A stretch of DNA of 64,000 nt from assembly GCF_030294945.1 (NCBI RefSeq), contig NZ_AP018448.1, forward strand, positions 8,652,501 to 8,716,500. Reading direction: 5' to 3'. Positions 50,752-59,812 of the stretch are shown here, piece by piece. Under the pieces are notes generated by a model. It was not told the origin of the DNA and did not search any database. It saw nothing but the letters and a program-made list of their open reading frames with translations. Both the position numbers and the translations under genes were made by a program. The number at the start of each line of letters is the position of its first letter. The first letter of the stretch is position 1. Origin of the DNA: Streptomyces graminofaciens (GTDB lineage: Bacteria > Actinomycetota > Actinomycetes > Streptomycetales > Streptomycetaceae).

Positions 50752-52769
50752 GCGGGGCGCATGCGCACAGGGCCTCGCGGGTGGCCAAGGCCGAGGCTCC
50801 TCATGAACCCTACGAGTCCAAGCCGGCCAAGGCCTCGGGTGGTTCCCGTTCCGCGAAGGGTGGCTCCGGTGGTCGTGTCGACCTCGGTACGGAGATCACC
50901 GCCTCCCTCGTCGTGTTCCTGGTCGCGCTGCCGCTCTGTATCGGGGTGGCCGTCGCGTCCGGTGTGCCGGCCGAGCTGGGCATCATCTCGGGGGTGATCG
51001 GCGGTCTGGTCGTCGGTGCGGTGCGGGGCAGCACCCTCCAGGTGAGCGGGCCGGCGGCCGGACTCGCCGCGCTCGTAGCGGAGACCGTGCTGGAGTTCGG
51101 CGTGGCGATGCTCGGTGTGATCGTCCTCTTCTCCGGCATCCTGCAGATCGTGCTGGGGCTCGTGAAGCTCGGCCGGATGTTCCAGGCGATCTCGCTGGCC
51201 GTGGTGCAGGGCATGCTCGCGGGGATCGGACTGCCGCTGATGTTCAGCCAGTTGTACCCGATGTCCGATGCCAAGGCCCCCGGCACCCCGCTGGAGAACA
51301 TGGCCGGGGTCCCCGGGCTGATCGCCGACACCGCGACCGATCCGCAGGCGCTGATCGCCGCCGGGCTCGGTGTCGTGACGATCGTCCTGAGCTTCCTGTG
51401 GAAGAAGGTGCCGGGGCCGGTCAGGAAGATGCCGGCCGCGCTCGTGGCCGTCGGGATCGGCATCGGGGTGGCCTCGCTGCCGGGTGTGGACGTGAAGACG
51501 CTCCAGGTCGGCAATCTGCTGGCGTCCGTGGATGTGCCGGGGCCGGAGCAGTTGGCGGGGCTGGCCGACGCGGGGATCATCACGGCGATCCTCACCTTCA
51601 CCGTCATCGCGTCGGCGGAGAGTCTGTTCACCGCGGCGGCCGTGGACCGGATGCACAACGGGCCGCGTACGCGTTACAACACCGAGCTCATCGCCCAGGG
51701 GGCCGGGAACACGATCGCCGGGGTGCTCGGGGCGCTGCCCGTCACCGCGGTCGTCGCCCGCAGCTCGGCGAACGTCCAGGCCGGGGCGAAGACCCGTATC
51801 TCCCGTACGCTGCACGGTCTTTGGCTGCTCGCCTTCGCGCTGCTGCTGCCGCAGGTGCTGGCGCTGATCCCCATCTCGGTGCTCGCGGGTGTCCTCGTGC
51901 ACAGCGGCTGGAAGCTGTTCGCGCCGGAGGAGTTCCCGAAGATGTGGCGGCAGGACCGGGGTGAGTTCGCGGTCATGACGGTCACGACGCTGGTGATCAC
52001 GGCGACGGCGCTGTTGGAGGGCGTACTCATCGGGTTGGCCGCGGGTGTCGTGCTGGCCGCGTTGCGGATGTCCCAGACCGTGGTGCGGCAGCACATCGAG
52101 GACGACACGGCCAAGGTGGTGATGGCGGGGAACGCGACGTTCCTGCGGTTGCCGCGGCTCATCGACGCCCTGGAGAACGCCGCCGCCTCCGGCAAGCCGC
52201 GGATTCGACTGGATCTGCTCGGGGTGACTCATCTCGATCACGCGTGTCGGACTCAGGTGGAGGAGTTCGTGGCGCAGCAGCGGGGGGCTGGGCTGCGGGT
52301 GGAGTTGTTGATGCCGGATCTGGGGAAGGTCGGTGCTGCGGGGAAGGTGAGTGCCGAGGTGGCGGCAGCGGTGGCCGGGGGCGAGGGAATGCCGGAGCCC
52401 TTGGATTCGAGTCCCGACCGCTTGACTCCTCACCGCTTGACCCCGGACCGCTCGACTCCCGACGGCTCGACTCCGGGTTACTCGGCTCCGGGTTACTCAG
52501 CTCCGGATCACGTGGCTCCGACCTGGGATTACTCGACCATGCCTCGGGACTTCTCGCCTCCGGCAGCGGGTGTGGAGGTGGGGGTGGACGAGGCCCATGC
52601 GTGGGACTTCGCGGGTGTCGGGGCGGCGAGTGTGGGGAATCCGGGGAACCAGCGGTCCTCCGGGCCTGGGCCCACGGCTGAGTGGTTCTATCTCGATACG
52701 CGGCCTATGCCGGGGGCGGAGGAGTCCGGGTCGCCGTTGCCTCGGCGGGGGCGTGACTGGGCCGAGTGA
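50748..52769 (+). CDS. SulP-family anion transporter with STAS domain and repetitive C-terminal tail
   Basis: 673 residues. Hydrophilic lead of ~45 residues, then ten or more membrane helices with SulP signatures (ALPLCIGVAVASGVPAELGIISGVIGGLVVG, GSTLQVSGPAAGLAALV, GALPVTAVVARSSANVQAGAKTRIS). The STAS-like domain occupies roughly 455-535 (VVMAGNATFLRLPRLIDALENA...VTHLDHACRTQVEEF). A ~130-residue Pro/Ser/Thr/Asp tail follows, with short repeats such as RLTPDRSTPDGSTPGYSAPG. Coupling to carbonic anhydrase points to bicarbonate as substrate. Confidence 0.9.
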   Translation: MSGAHAHRASRVAKAEAPHEPYESKPAKASGGSRSAKGGSGGRVDLGTEITASLVVFLVALPLCIGVAVASGVPAELGIISGVIGGLVVGAVRGSTLQVSGPAAGLAALVAETVLEFGVAMLGVIVLFSGILQIVLGLVKLGRMFQAISLAVVQGMLAGIGLPLMFSQLYPMSDAKAPGTPLENMAGVPGLIADTATDPQALIAAGLGVVTIVLSFLWKKVPGPVRKMPAALVAVGIGIGVASLPGVDVKTLQVGNLLASVDVPGPEQLAGLADAGIITAILTFTVIASAESLFTAAAVDRMHNGPRTRYNTELIAQGAGNTIAGVLGALPVTAVVARSSANVQAGAKTRISRTLHGLWLLAFALLLPQVLALIPISVLAGVLVHSGWKLFAPEEFPKMWRQDRGEFAVMTVTTLVITATALLEGVLIGLAAGVVLAALRMSQTVVRQHIEDDTAKVVMAGNATFLRLPRLIDALENAAASGKPRIRLDLLGVTHLDHACRTQVEEFVAQQRGAGLRVELLMPDLGKVGAAGKVSAEVAAAVAGGEGMPEPLDSSPDRLTPHRLTPDRSTPDGSTPGYSAPGYSAPDHVAPTWDYSTMPRDFSPPAAGVEVGVDEAHAWDFAGVGAASVGNPGNQRSSGPGPTAEWFYLDTRPMPGAEESGSPLPRRGRDWAE

Positions 52770-52782
52770 CGGGGGTTCTTTC

Positions 52783-52830
52783 CTGCCCCTGCCCCTGCCC
52801 CTGCCCCTGCCCCTGCCCCTGCCCCTGCCC
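52783..52830. repeat. Hexanucleotide microsatellite (CTGCCC)8
   Basis: Eight perfect CTGCCC units 13 bases after the SulP stop, followed by imperfect CGCCCT units. On the minus strand it reads (GR)n and forms the C-terminal read-through of a decayed membrane protein. Confidence 0.95.
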
Positions 52831-52842
52831 TTGCGCTCGCCC

Positions 52843-53050
52843 TCGCCCTCGCCGCGGTCAGGACAGCGGCAGCCGGCGCCGAGCAGCACGATCAGCAGGA
52901 AGAGCCCGGAGACCATGTCGCGGACGGCCTTGACCGACAGCCGGGCGCGGAGGTCGGGGTCGTCGGTGCGGGTGCCGGGGATGCCGAAGCCTGCCGCGGC
53001 CTTCAGGCCCACAGGAAGCGGCTGGGGCGTCGGCCGGAGACGCTCGCGGG
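52843..53050 (-). pseudogene. Remnant of a DUF4267-like membrane protein
   Basis: Minus-strand reading gives VGLKAAAGFGIPGTRTDDPDLRARLSVKAVRDMVSGLFLLIVLLGAGCR, which resembles the middle of DUF4267-type small membrane proteins (a GFG-P segment, then KGVRD-like motif, then a helix). The remaining helices are missing: the frame continues into Arg/Gly repeats from the microsatellite. No start with a ribosome site is evident. The family call is from memory of the pattern. Confidence 0.5.
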
Positions 53051-53101
53051 GGCTGTCGTACGCTGAGGCAACATAGCGCCTCGCTTGGGAGGGAGCCGTC
53101 C

Positions 53102-54037
53102 ATGGCCGGCTGGAACGTGCATGACATCCCCGACCAGAGTGGCCGCACGGCCGTCGTGACCGGTGCCAACAGCGGGATCGGATACGTCGCCGCCCGTGAA
53201 CTCGCCCGCCGCGGCGCCCATGTGGTCCTCGCCTGTAGGAGTGAGGAACGCGGGGCCGCCGCCCGGGAGCGGATGGTGGGTGAAGTGCCGGGCGCCACAA
53301 TTCAGTTGGCGCGGCTCGATCTGGGGGATCTGGACTCCGTGCGGGAGTTCGCCGACGGCTACCGCCGCGCTCACGAGCACCTCGATCTGCTCGTCAACAA
53401 CGCCGGTGTGATGGCCGTGGCCCAGGGCCGTACCGCCGACGGGTTCGAGACGCAGTTCGGCACCAACCACCTCGGGCACTTCGCGCTCACCGGACTGCTG
53501 CTCCCCGCCCTCCTCGCCGCACCCGCCGGCGCCCGCGTCGTGACCCTCTCCAGCATGATGCACATGCGGTCGAACATCGACATCGACGACCTCAACAGCC
53601 GACGCGGCTACCGTCGTTGGACCGCCTACTCCCGCTCCAAGACCGCCAACCTGCTCTTCACGCACGAACTGGCCCGGCGGCTCACCGCCACCGGCTCGGA
53701 CGTCGTCGCGGCGGCCGCGCACCCCGGGTACGCGGCGACCAACCTCCAGACCGCCGGGCCCAGTGCGGAGGGGCGCAAGGGCGCCGAGTGGTTCATGCGG
53801 ATCGGGAACCGGGTCTTCGCCCAGTCCGCCGAGGCCGGCGCCCTGCCCACTCTCTACGCCGCCACCGCGCCCGGCGTCGGCCCCGACACCTTCGTCGGGC
53901 CGTCCTTCGCGATGTGGCGCGGCGCTCCCACCACGTCGAAGCGGGCCCCCTGGACCCTCGACGACCGCGCGGGCGAACTCCTCTGGGAGGCCTCGGAGGA
54001 GCTGACCGGGGTGACGTACGACGCCCTCAAGGCGTGA
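53102..54037 (+). CDS. Short-chain dehydrogenase/reductase
   Basis: 311 residues. Cofactor site TGANSGIGYVAARELARRGAHVVLACRS with Arg suited to NADP(H), NNAGVMA, and catalytic Ser, Tyr-x-x-x-Lys in TLSSMMHM and YSRSKTANLLF. AHPGYAATNLQ follows. It resembles retinol dehydrogenase/WW-domain-oxidoreductase-like SDRs often annotated as oxidoreductase; substrate unknown. A decayed TetR gene lies immediately downstream in the opposite direction. Confidence 0.92.
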   Translation: MAGWNVHDIPDQSGRTAVVTGANSGIGYVAARELARRGAHVVLACRSEERGAAARERMVGEVPGATIQLARLDLGDLDSVREFADGYRRAHEHLDLLVNNAGVMAVAQGRTADGFETQFGTNHLGHFALTGLLLPALLAAPAGARVVTLSSMMHMRSNIDIDDLNSRRGYRRWTAYSRSKTANLLFTHELARRLTATGSDVVAAAAHPGYAATNLQTAGPSAEGRKGAEWFMRIGNRVFAQSAEAGALPTLYAATAPGVGPDTFVGPSFAMWRGAPTTSKRAPWTLDDRAGELLWEASEELTGVTYDALKA

Positions 54038-54321
54038 CGGCCACCCGCAACAGCAGCACCAACAGCATGAGGCCGAGGGCGAGCGGATCGCGGTCGGCGG
54101 CCGGTTCGCCCTGTGCCCGGGCGCGGACCAGTGCCGAGTGCAGCTCGGTCTCCAACTGGTCCCAGCTGTGTGTAGGTGCCGGCCCGGCCGACACCGGGAT
54201 GCTCGACGAGGTCGGACATCGACGTCGAAGCCGCGCTGCCGGAACAGCTCCAGGGCTGCCCGCAGCGCGGCTTCGGGATGGAACTCCTTGGTCCTGGCCA
54301 CGTACCGCAGCCCAGGTTCCA
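54027..54321 (-). pseudogene. Decayed TetR-family regulator
   Basis: Three frames together describe one regulator. ARTKEFHPEAALRAALELFRQRGFDV is a TetR N-terminus starting at a GTG near 54303; SMSDLVEHPGVGRAGTYTQLG, the rest of the HTH, is in a second frame; and QLETELHSALVRARAQGEPAADRDPLALGLMLLVLLLRVAVTP, a C-terminal ligand-domain end, is in a third. Most of the ligand domain is deleted. It overlaps the last bases of the SDR gene, of which it was perhaps the regulator. Confidence 0.78.
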
Positions 54322-54388
54322 TGAGAACGATCAGTCGAGAATCGCCATCGTGAGTCGAGATTCGCCGTCGTGAGCCGATCTCGTGGGT

Positions 54389-54739
54389 CTACGCCGCCCG
54401 CACCTCGTACGTCACGATCCGCACCGACTCGTCGTCCAGGCACTGCCCGCTCTCCAGGTCGAAGCGCTGCTTCAGGAGCGGGGAGGCCACGAACGGGCGG
54501 CCCTGCTGGCTGCCGGTCAGGCCGCGGGAGAGGACGGCGGCGCCGCCGAACGGGTCGCGGTTGTCGACGGCGTACAGCTTGCCCGCGCGGTCGAGGAAGA
54601 GCGCGGCCTGGTTGCCGTCGGGCAGCAGGGCCGCCACGCCCCGGCCGGGCAGCAGCACGTTCAGATCGCAGACCGTGAACCAGTCGTCGTTCACAAGCAG
54701 TTGGACCTTCAGGTCCGTCTTCTCGGGGGCGAGGGTCAT
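54389..54739 (-). CDS. nirD: Nitrite reductase small subunit NirD
   Basis: 116 residues. Rieske-like fold lacking the iron-sulfur ligands, as is normal for NirD: NDDWFTVCDLNVLLPGRGVAALLPDGNQAALFLDRAGKLYAVDNRDPFGGAAVLSRGLTGSQQGRPFVASPLLKQRFDLESGQCLDDESV. Partner of NirB in assimilatory NADH-dependent nitrite reduction to ammonia. Its ATG overlaps the nirB stop by 4 bases. Confidence 0.95.
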   Translation of the reverse strand: MTLAPEKTDLKVQLLVNDDWFTVCDLNVLLPGRGVAALLPDGNQAALFLDRAGKLYAVDNRDPFGGAAVLSRGLTGSQQGRPFVASPLLKQRFDLESGQCLDDESVRIVTYEVRAA

Positions 54740-57348
54740 CGCTGGGCGCTTCCTTCCAGGACTTCTTCGGCGGCGGCGGGCCGCAGGCCGATGGACAGCA
54801 GCGGCAGGTCGGGCTTGATCTGGTCGCGCTCGGGGACGAAGCCGACGACCGGGTCCGGGGTGTCGGGGGCGTTGACGAAGGACACGAACCGGGCGAGCTT
54901 CTCGGGGTCGTTGATGGTCGACGCCCACTCGTCGGCGTAGTGGGACACATGGTCCGTCATCAGGGACTCCAGCTCCTCGCAGATGCCGAGGGAGTCCTCC
55001 ACGACCACGTCGCGTACGTGGTCCAGGCCGCCGGGAATGCGCTCCAGCCAGGTCGACGTGCGCTCCAGGCGGTCCGCGGTGCGGATGTAGAACATCAGGA
55101 AGCGGTCGATCAGCTTGATCAGTTCGGTGTCCGACAGGTCCTGGGCCAGCAGGTCCGCGTGGCGCGGGGTGGCGCCGCCGTTGCCGCCGACGTACAGGTT
55201 CCAGCCGCCCGAGGTGGCGATGATGCCGAAGTCCTTCGACTGGGCCTCCGCGCACTCGCGGGCGCAGCCGGAGACCGCCGACTTGAGCTTGTGGGGCGAC
55301 CTGAGCCCCCGGTAGCGCAGCTCCAGGTCGATCGCCATGCGGACCGAGTCCTGGACGCCGTACCGGCACCAGGTCTGGCCGACGCAGGACTTCACTGTAC
55401 GGAGCGACTTGCCGTAGGCGTGGCCGGACTCGAAGCCGGCGTCCACCAACCGGGTCCAGATCAGGGGGAGTTGCTCGACGCGCGCGCCGAACATGTCGAT
55501 GCGCTGGCCGCCGGTGATCTTCGTGTAGAGGCCGAAGTCGCGGGCGATCTCGCCGATCACGATCAGGCCCTCGGGGGTGATCTCACCGCCGGGGATGCGG
55601 GGGACGACCGAGTACGAGCCGTTCTTCTGGAGGTTGGCCAGGAAGTGGTCGTTGGTCTCCTGCAGCGCCGCCTGCTCGCCGTCGAGGACATAGCCGCTCG
55701 CGCCGATGGTCGGGGCGAGGGAGGCGATGATCGAGGCGACCGCCGGCTTGCAGATGTCGCAGCCGTCGCCGCCCTTGGCCTCGTCGCGGCCGTAACGGTC
55801 CAGCAGGTCCTGGTAGGTGTTGATGCGCAGGGCGAGGACGATCTCGTACAGCTCCTCGCGGGTCTGCGAGAAGCAGGCGCACAGGCCCTTGTCGACCACC
55901 ACACCGCTGGCTTCGAGCTCGGCGGTGACCAGCTGGCCGAGGACCTTGACGCAGGAGCCGCAGGTCGTACCGGCCTTGGTGCACTTCTTCACCTCGGGCA
56001 CGGTGGTGCAGTTGTGCTCGGTGACCGCGCCGCGGATCGTGCCCTTGCGGACGTTGTTGCAGGAGCAGATGATCGCGTCGTCCGGCAGCGCGGACGGGCC
56101 GAGCTGGACGGACTCCCCGGCGCCGGCGGGCAGCACCAGCGACTCGGGCGAGACCGGCGGGACCGAACCGGTGAACGCCTTCAGGGTGCCGTAGGCTTCC
56201 GCGTCGCCGACCAGGATGCCGCCGAGCAGCGTGCCGTCCCGGCCGATGACCAGCTTCTTGTACAGGCCCGAGCGGGAGTCGGAGTAGACGACGTCGAGGC
56301 AGTCGGCGGTCGCGCCGTGCGCGTCACCGAAGGAGGCCACGTCCACGCCGAGCAGCTTCAGCTTGGTGGACAGGTCGGCGCCGGTGAAGGACGCCTCGTC
56401 CGCCGCGATCGTCGCGGCGGCCGTCTCCGCCTGCTCGTAACCGGGGGCCACCAGGCCGTACACCCGGCCGTCCGCGGCCAGCGCGCACTCGCCGATCGCG
56501 AACACGTGCGGGTCGTTGACCGTGCGGCACTGCTCGTCGACGCTGATGCCGCCGCGCTCGCCGACCGTCAGACCGCAGTCGCGGGCCAGCTGGTCGCGGG
56601 GGCGGACACCGGCGGAGAACACCACCAGGTCGGTGCTGAGTTCGGAGCCGTCGGACAGCTTCATCCCGGTGACCGCGCCGTTCTCGCCGACGACGATCTC
56701 CTGCGTGCCCACACCGGTGTGGACGGACAGGCCCATGTCCTCGATGGTGCGCAGCAGGGCCGCGCCACCGCCTTCGTCCACCTGCACCGGCATCAGCCGC
56801 GGCGCGAACTCCACGATGTGCGAGGTCAGCCCGAGGCCCTTCAGGGCGCCCGCCGCCTCAAGACCCAGCAGACCGCCGCCGACCACGGCACCGACCTGGG
56901 CCTTCTTCGAGTACTCCTCGATCGCGAGCAGGTCCTCGATCGTGCGGTAGACGAAGCAGCCCTCGGCGTCCTTGTTCGGGACCGGCGGCACGAAGGGGAA
57001 CGAGCCGGTGGCGAGGACGAGGGTCTCGTACTCGAAGACCTGGCCGGAGCGGGCCGTGACCGTCTTCGCCTCGCGGTCGACGGTCTCGGCCGGGTCACCG
57101 ACGTACAGCTCGATGCCGTGCTGCTCGATGAACGCCATGTCGGTCATCGACAGGTCCTCGGGCGTCTTGCCCGAGAAGTACGAGGTGAGCGCGACGCGGT
57201 CGTACGCGGGACGCGGCTCCTCGCACAACACGACCACGCGGTGCGTGGCGGTCAGGCCGCGCTCGGCGAGCGCTTCGAGGAAGCGCTGGCCGACCATGCC
57301 GTGGCCGACGAGCACGATCGTGGGGGTGGCCCCCAGGGTGGCGGTCAT
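54736..57348 (-). CDS. nirB: Nitrite reductase [NAD(P)H] large subunit NirB
   Basis: 870 residues. Order: FAD/NAD(P)H oxidoreductase domain (VLVGHGMVGQRFLEAL at the start), BFD-like [2Fe-2S] region near 427-465 (CSCNNVRKGTIRGAV, CTKAGTTCGSC), and a siroheme/[4Fe-4S] reductase domain with CVGQTWC near 654 and SGCARECAEAQ near 696. Reduces nitrite to ammonium in the cytoplasm. It begins with ATG 57348 which shares one base with the stop of the upstream oxidoreductase gene (TGATG), so translation is coupled. Confidence 0.96.
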   Translation of the reverse strand: MTATLGATPTIVLVGHGMVGQRFLEALAERGLTATHRVVVLCEEPRPAYDRVALTSYFSGKTPEDLSMTDMAFIEQHGIELYVGDPAETVDREAKTVTARSGQVFEYETLVLATGSFPFVPPVPNKDAEGCFVYRTIEDLLAIEEYSKKAQVGAVVGGGLLGLEAAGALKGLGLTSHIVEFAPRLMPVQVDEGGGAALLRTIEDMGLSVHTGVGTQEIVVGENGAVTGMKLSDGSELSTDLVVFSAGVRPRDQLARDCGLTVGERGGISVDEQCRTVNDPHVFAIGECALAADGRVYGLVAPGYEQAETAAATIAADEASFTGADLSTKLKLLGVDVASFGDAHGATADCLDVVYSDSRSGLYKKLVIGRDGTLLGGILVGDAEAYGTLKAFTGSVPPVSPESLVLPAGAGESVQLGPSALPDDAIICSCNNVRKGTIRGAVTEHNCTTVPEVKKCTKAGTTCGSCVKVLGQLVTAELEASGVVVDKGLCACFSQTREELYEIVLALRINTYQDLLDRYGRDEAKGGDGCDICKPAVASIIASLAPTIGASGYVLDGEQAALQETNDHFLANLQKNGSYSVVPRIPGGEITPEGLIVIGEIARDFGLYTKITGGQRIDMFGARVEQLPLIWTRLVDAGFESGHAYGKSLRTVKSCVGQTWCRYGVQDSVRMAIDLELRYRGLRSPHKLKSAVSGCARECAEAQSKDFGIIATSGGWNLYVGGNGGATPRHADLLAQDLSDTELIKLIDRFLMFYIRTADRLERTSTWLERIPGGLDHVRDVVVEDSLGICEELESLMTDHVSHYADEWASTINDPEKLARFVSFVNAPDTPDPVVGFVPERDQIKPDLPLLSIGLRPAAAEEVLEGSAQR

Positions 57349-58565
57349 CAGGAGCCTCCATCGTTGGTGAGCAGGTGGAGCAGGGGGCCGCCGTCAGTGG
57401 GGAGCGGCTCTGCTCCCTCCCAGGCGCGGGCGAGCGCGCCGACGGTGCCGAGTTCGCCGACGAGGACCCCGCCGACCAGGCGGTCGTCGCGGACGACGAC
57501 CTTGCGATACGTGCCGCGGGTGGCGTCGGCGAGCTGGATGACGTCGTCCCCGGGCCGGGGCTCGGGCTCGCCGAACGCGGCGAGATCGAGGAAGTCCGCT
57601 CCGGCGAGCGTCAGCCGGGTCAGGGCGCGGGTGCCGGTGTAACGGGAGTTCACGTCCCCCGCCAGCAGCTCGGCGAGCGCGTCGGCCTGTTCGAGCGCCG
57701 GGGTGGCGAGCCCGTAGACCGTGCCCTCGAACTGGGCGCAGTCGCCGATCGCGTGGATGTGCGGGTCGGAGCTGCGCAGCTCCTCGTCGACGATGACGCC
57801 CTTGTGCACCGCGAGCCCCGCCTCCTGCGCCAGACCCACCCGGGGGTGGACGCCGCAGGCGATGACGACGAGGTCGGCGTCGAGCGCGTAGCCGTCGGCC
57901 AGGGACACCGACCGTACGGTTCCGCCGATGCTGCGCACGGCCCGTACACGGGTCTCGGTGTGCACCTCGACGCCGAGGTCGGCGAGATGCCGGCGGACCA
58001 GCTTCGAGGCGGACGGGTCGAGCTGGCGCTCCATCAGCCGCTCGCCCTGCTGGGCGAGGACGACCTGGGCGCCGCGCTGGGCGAGCGCCCGGGCGGCGGA
58101 GACACCGAGGAGCCCGCCGCCGATGACGACGGCACGCACACCCGGCCGGACGGCCTTCGACAGCCCGAGGCAGTCGTCCATCGTCCTGAAGGCGTGCACA
58201 CCGTCGGGGAACTCGTGCCGCTCGGGGTCCCACAGGCCGCGCAGCGGCGGCAGCACGGGGTTCGAGCCGGTCGCGAGGACGAGGGTGTCGTAGGAGAGCT
58301 CCGTACCGTCCGCGAGATGTACGGCTCGCATCTCGCGGTCGATACGGACGACCCGGCCGCGGGTCAGCTGCGGCGGCGCGGGCAGCGCGATGACCTCGGG
58401 GGCGTACCGACCGGCCAGGACATCGGCGAGCAGCACCCGGTTGTACGGTGTGTGCTCCTCCTCGCCCACGAGCGTGGCGGGCACACCGAGCTCTCCGAGC
58501 CGCCGGGCGAGACGTACGCCCGCCAGGCCGGAGCCGATCACCACCACGCGATTGTTCGAGGTCAT
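57348..58565 (-). CDS. NAD(P)/FAD-dependent oxidoreductase of the nitrite-assimilation operon
   Basis: 405 residues from ATG 58565. Two dinucleotide-binding motifs: VVVIGSGLAGVRLARRLGELG and AVVIGGGLLGVSAARALAQRG; HIHAIGDCAQFEG is the FAD site. It lacks the siroheme and iron-sulfur parts of NirB and probably acts as an extra or alternative reductase for nitrite or nitrate assimilation. It is the first gene of the operon with nirB and nirD, downstream of a GlnR-box-like motif. Confidence 0.9.
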   Translation of the reverse strand: MTSNNRVVVIGSGLAGVRLARRLGELGVPATLVGEEEHTPYNRVLLADVLAGRYAPEVIALPAPPQLTRGRVVRIDREMRAVHLADGTELSYDTLVLATGSNPVLPPLRGLWDPERHEFPDGVHAFRTMDDCLGLSKAVRPGVRAVVIGGGLLGVSAARALAQRGAQVVLAQQGERLMERQLDPSASKLVRRHLADLGVEVHTETRVRAVRSIGGTVRSVSLADGYALDADLVVIACGVHPRVGLAQEAGLAVHKGVIVDEELRSSDPHIHAIGDCAQFEGTVYGLATPALEQADALAELLAGDVNSRYTGTRALTRLTLAGADFLDLAAFGEPEPRPGDDVIQLADATRGTYRKVVVRDDRLVGGVLVGELGTVGALARAWEGAEPLPTDGGPLLHLLTNDGGS

Positions 58566-58894
58566 GCCCTTGAGCGTGCGGTGCCGGTGTTTCCCGACCG
58601 CATCACGTCTGTTTCTCGCGAGGAACGCTGCCCTCCTCGCGCCCCCGAGGGGAGTGTGAGGGGTTTCCGGCGCGGCGGGGTGGAGTGTGAGGACAGCCGC
58701 CGAAGCGCCGCTGACCTGGTGATACGGATGGGATACGGGCGTATACGGGAGGGCGGGGGCGGGAGCGCGGGTGGTCGTGCGCGCCGGGCCCCGGGTGCCG
58801 TAGCTCACGTCCGGCCCCCGCGCCGCCGCCGGAAGCCCACAAGACGCCCAGGTCGATGGAGGGCACACCTGTCCCGCCCCGTAGGGTCGCGATC
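58566..58894. other. Divergent intergenic region between the nitrite operon and a TauE/SafE gene
   Basis: About 330 bases with no convincing gene. It contains the GlnR-box-like motif near its left end (58589-58626) and must hold promoters for the nitrite operon. The right half is GC-rich and shows no clear motif. The TauE start has only a weak ribosome site. Confidence 0.5.
58589..58626 (-). promoter_or_regulatory. GlnR-box-like motif upstream of the nitrite reductase operon
   Basis: On the minus strand: GTTCC-n6-GAAAC-n6-GATGC-n6-GAAAC. That is the a1-b1-a2-b2 spacing of the Streptomyces GlnR box (consensus GTnAC-n6-GAAAC, twice), with b sites exact, a1 one mismatch and a2 weak. Its 3' edge is 24 bases before the ATG at 58565. 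GlnR is the known activator of nir genes in Streptomyces, so placement fits, though the short distance to the start codon is unusual. Confidence 0.55.
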
Positions 58895-59680
58895 ATGCCC
58901 GACATATCCCTGACCACGGTCGTCGTCCTCTGCCTCGCGGCCCTCGCGGCCGGCTGGATCGACGCGGTCGTGGGCGGTGGCGGACTGCTCCTGCTCCCCA
59001 CCCTCCTGCTCGGCCTGCCGAACGGCGCCTCGGCCGCGCAGTACGCGCTCGGCACCAACAAGGCGGTGGCCATCGTCGGCACGACGGGCGCGGCGGTGAC
59101 ATACGCGCGCCGCACCCCGGTCGACGTGCGGATCGCCGTACGGATCGGCCTCGCGGCGCTCGCCGGGTCCACGGCCGGTGCCTTCGTGGCCGCCGGGATG
59201 AGCACGGACGTGCTGAAGCCGGTGGTCATGGTGGTGCTGCTGGCCGTGGGCACCCTCGTGATCCTGCGCCCCTCCTTCGGCACGGCCCCCTCCACCGGGC
59301 CGGTCTCCGCGCGCCGCGTCCTCGCCGCGATCGGCCTCGCGGGCGTCGGCATCGGCTTCTACGACGGCCTCATCGGCCCCGGCACCGGCACCTTCCTGGT
59401 CCTGGCCCTGACCGCCGTCCTCCACCTCGACCTGGTCACCGCCTCCGCCACCGCCAAGATCGTCAACTGCTGCACCAACGCCGGCGCCCTCGCCACCTTC
59501 GCCTGGAAGGGCACGGTGTACTGGCAGCTGGCCGCGCTGATGGCCGTCTTCAACCTGGTCGGGGGGACGGTCGGGGCCCGCACCGCGCTGAAGAAGGGCA
59601 GCGGGTTCGTCCGGGTCGTGCTGCTGACGGTGGTGTTCACGCTGGTGGTGAAGATGGGGTACGAACAGTGGGTGGGCTGA
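58895..59680 (+). CDS. TauE/SafE-family permease
   Basis: 261 residues from ATG 58895, with about eight membrane helices. Motifs typical of TauE/SafE: AAGWIDAVVGGGGLLLLPTLLLGLPNGASAAQYALGTNKAVAIVGTTGA and a second copy GIGFYDGLIGPGTGTFLVLALTAVLHLDLVTASATAKIVNCCTNAGALATF, the usual internal pseudo-repeat. Predicted exporter or importer of sulfite, sulfonates or similar anions. It is divergent from the nitrite operon. Confidence 0.93.
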   Translation: MPDISLTTVVVLCLAALAAGWIDAVVGGGGLLLLPTLLLGLPNGASAAQYALGTNKAVAIVGTTGAAVTYARRTPVDVRIAVRIGLAALAGSTAGAFVAAGMSTDVLKPVVMVVLLAVGTLVILRPSFGTAPSTGPVSARRVLAAIGLAGVGIGFYDGLIGPGTGTFLVLALTAVLHLDLVTASATAKIVNCCTNAGALATFAWKGTVYWQLAALMAVFNLVGGTVGARTALKKGSGFVRVVLLTVVFTLVVKMGYEQWVG

Positions 59681-59812
59681 CGGAGGTGCCGGCGGAGGTG
59701 CGGCAGTCGGCCGGCCGGCGCCCGTCGGTGTTCCGGCTCAGGCCCCTCGGGCGCCAGGCGGCCTGACGGAGGTCTGACGGCCTGCCGCGCGAGGACACGG
59801 GGAGGCCGACGA

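Noticed and set aside
54940..57642. Open frame of about 900 codons antisense to nirB
   Set aside because: Shadow of nirB codon bias; no family resemblance, whereas nirB has all cofactor motifs.
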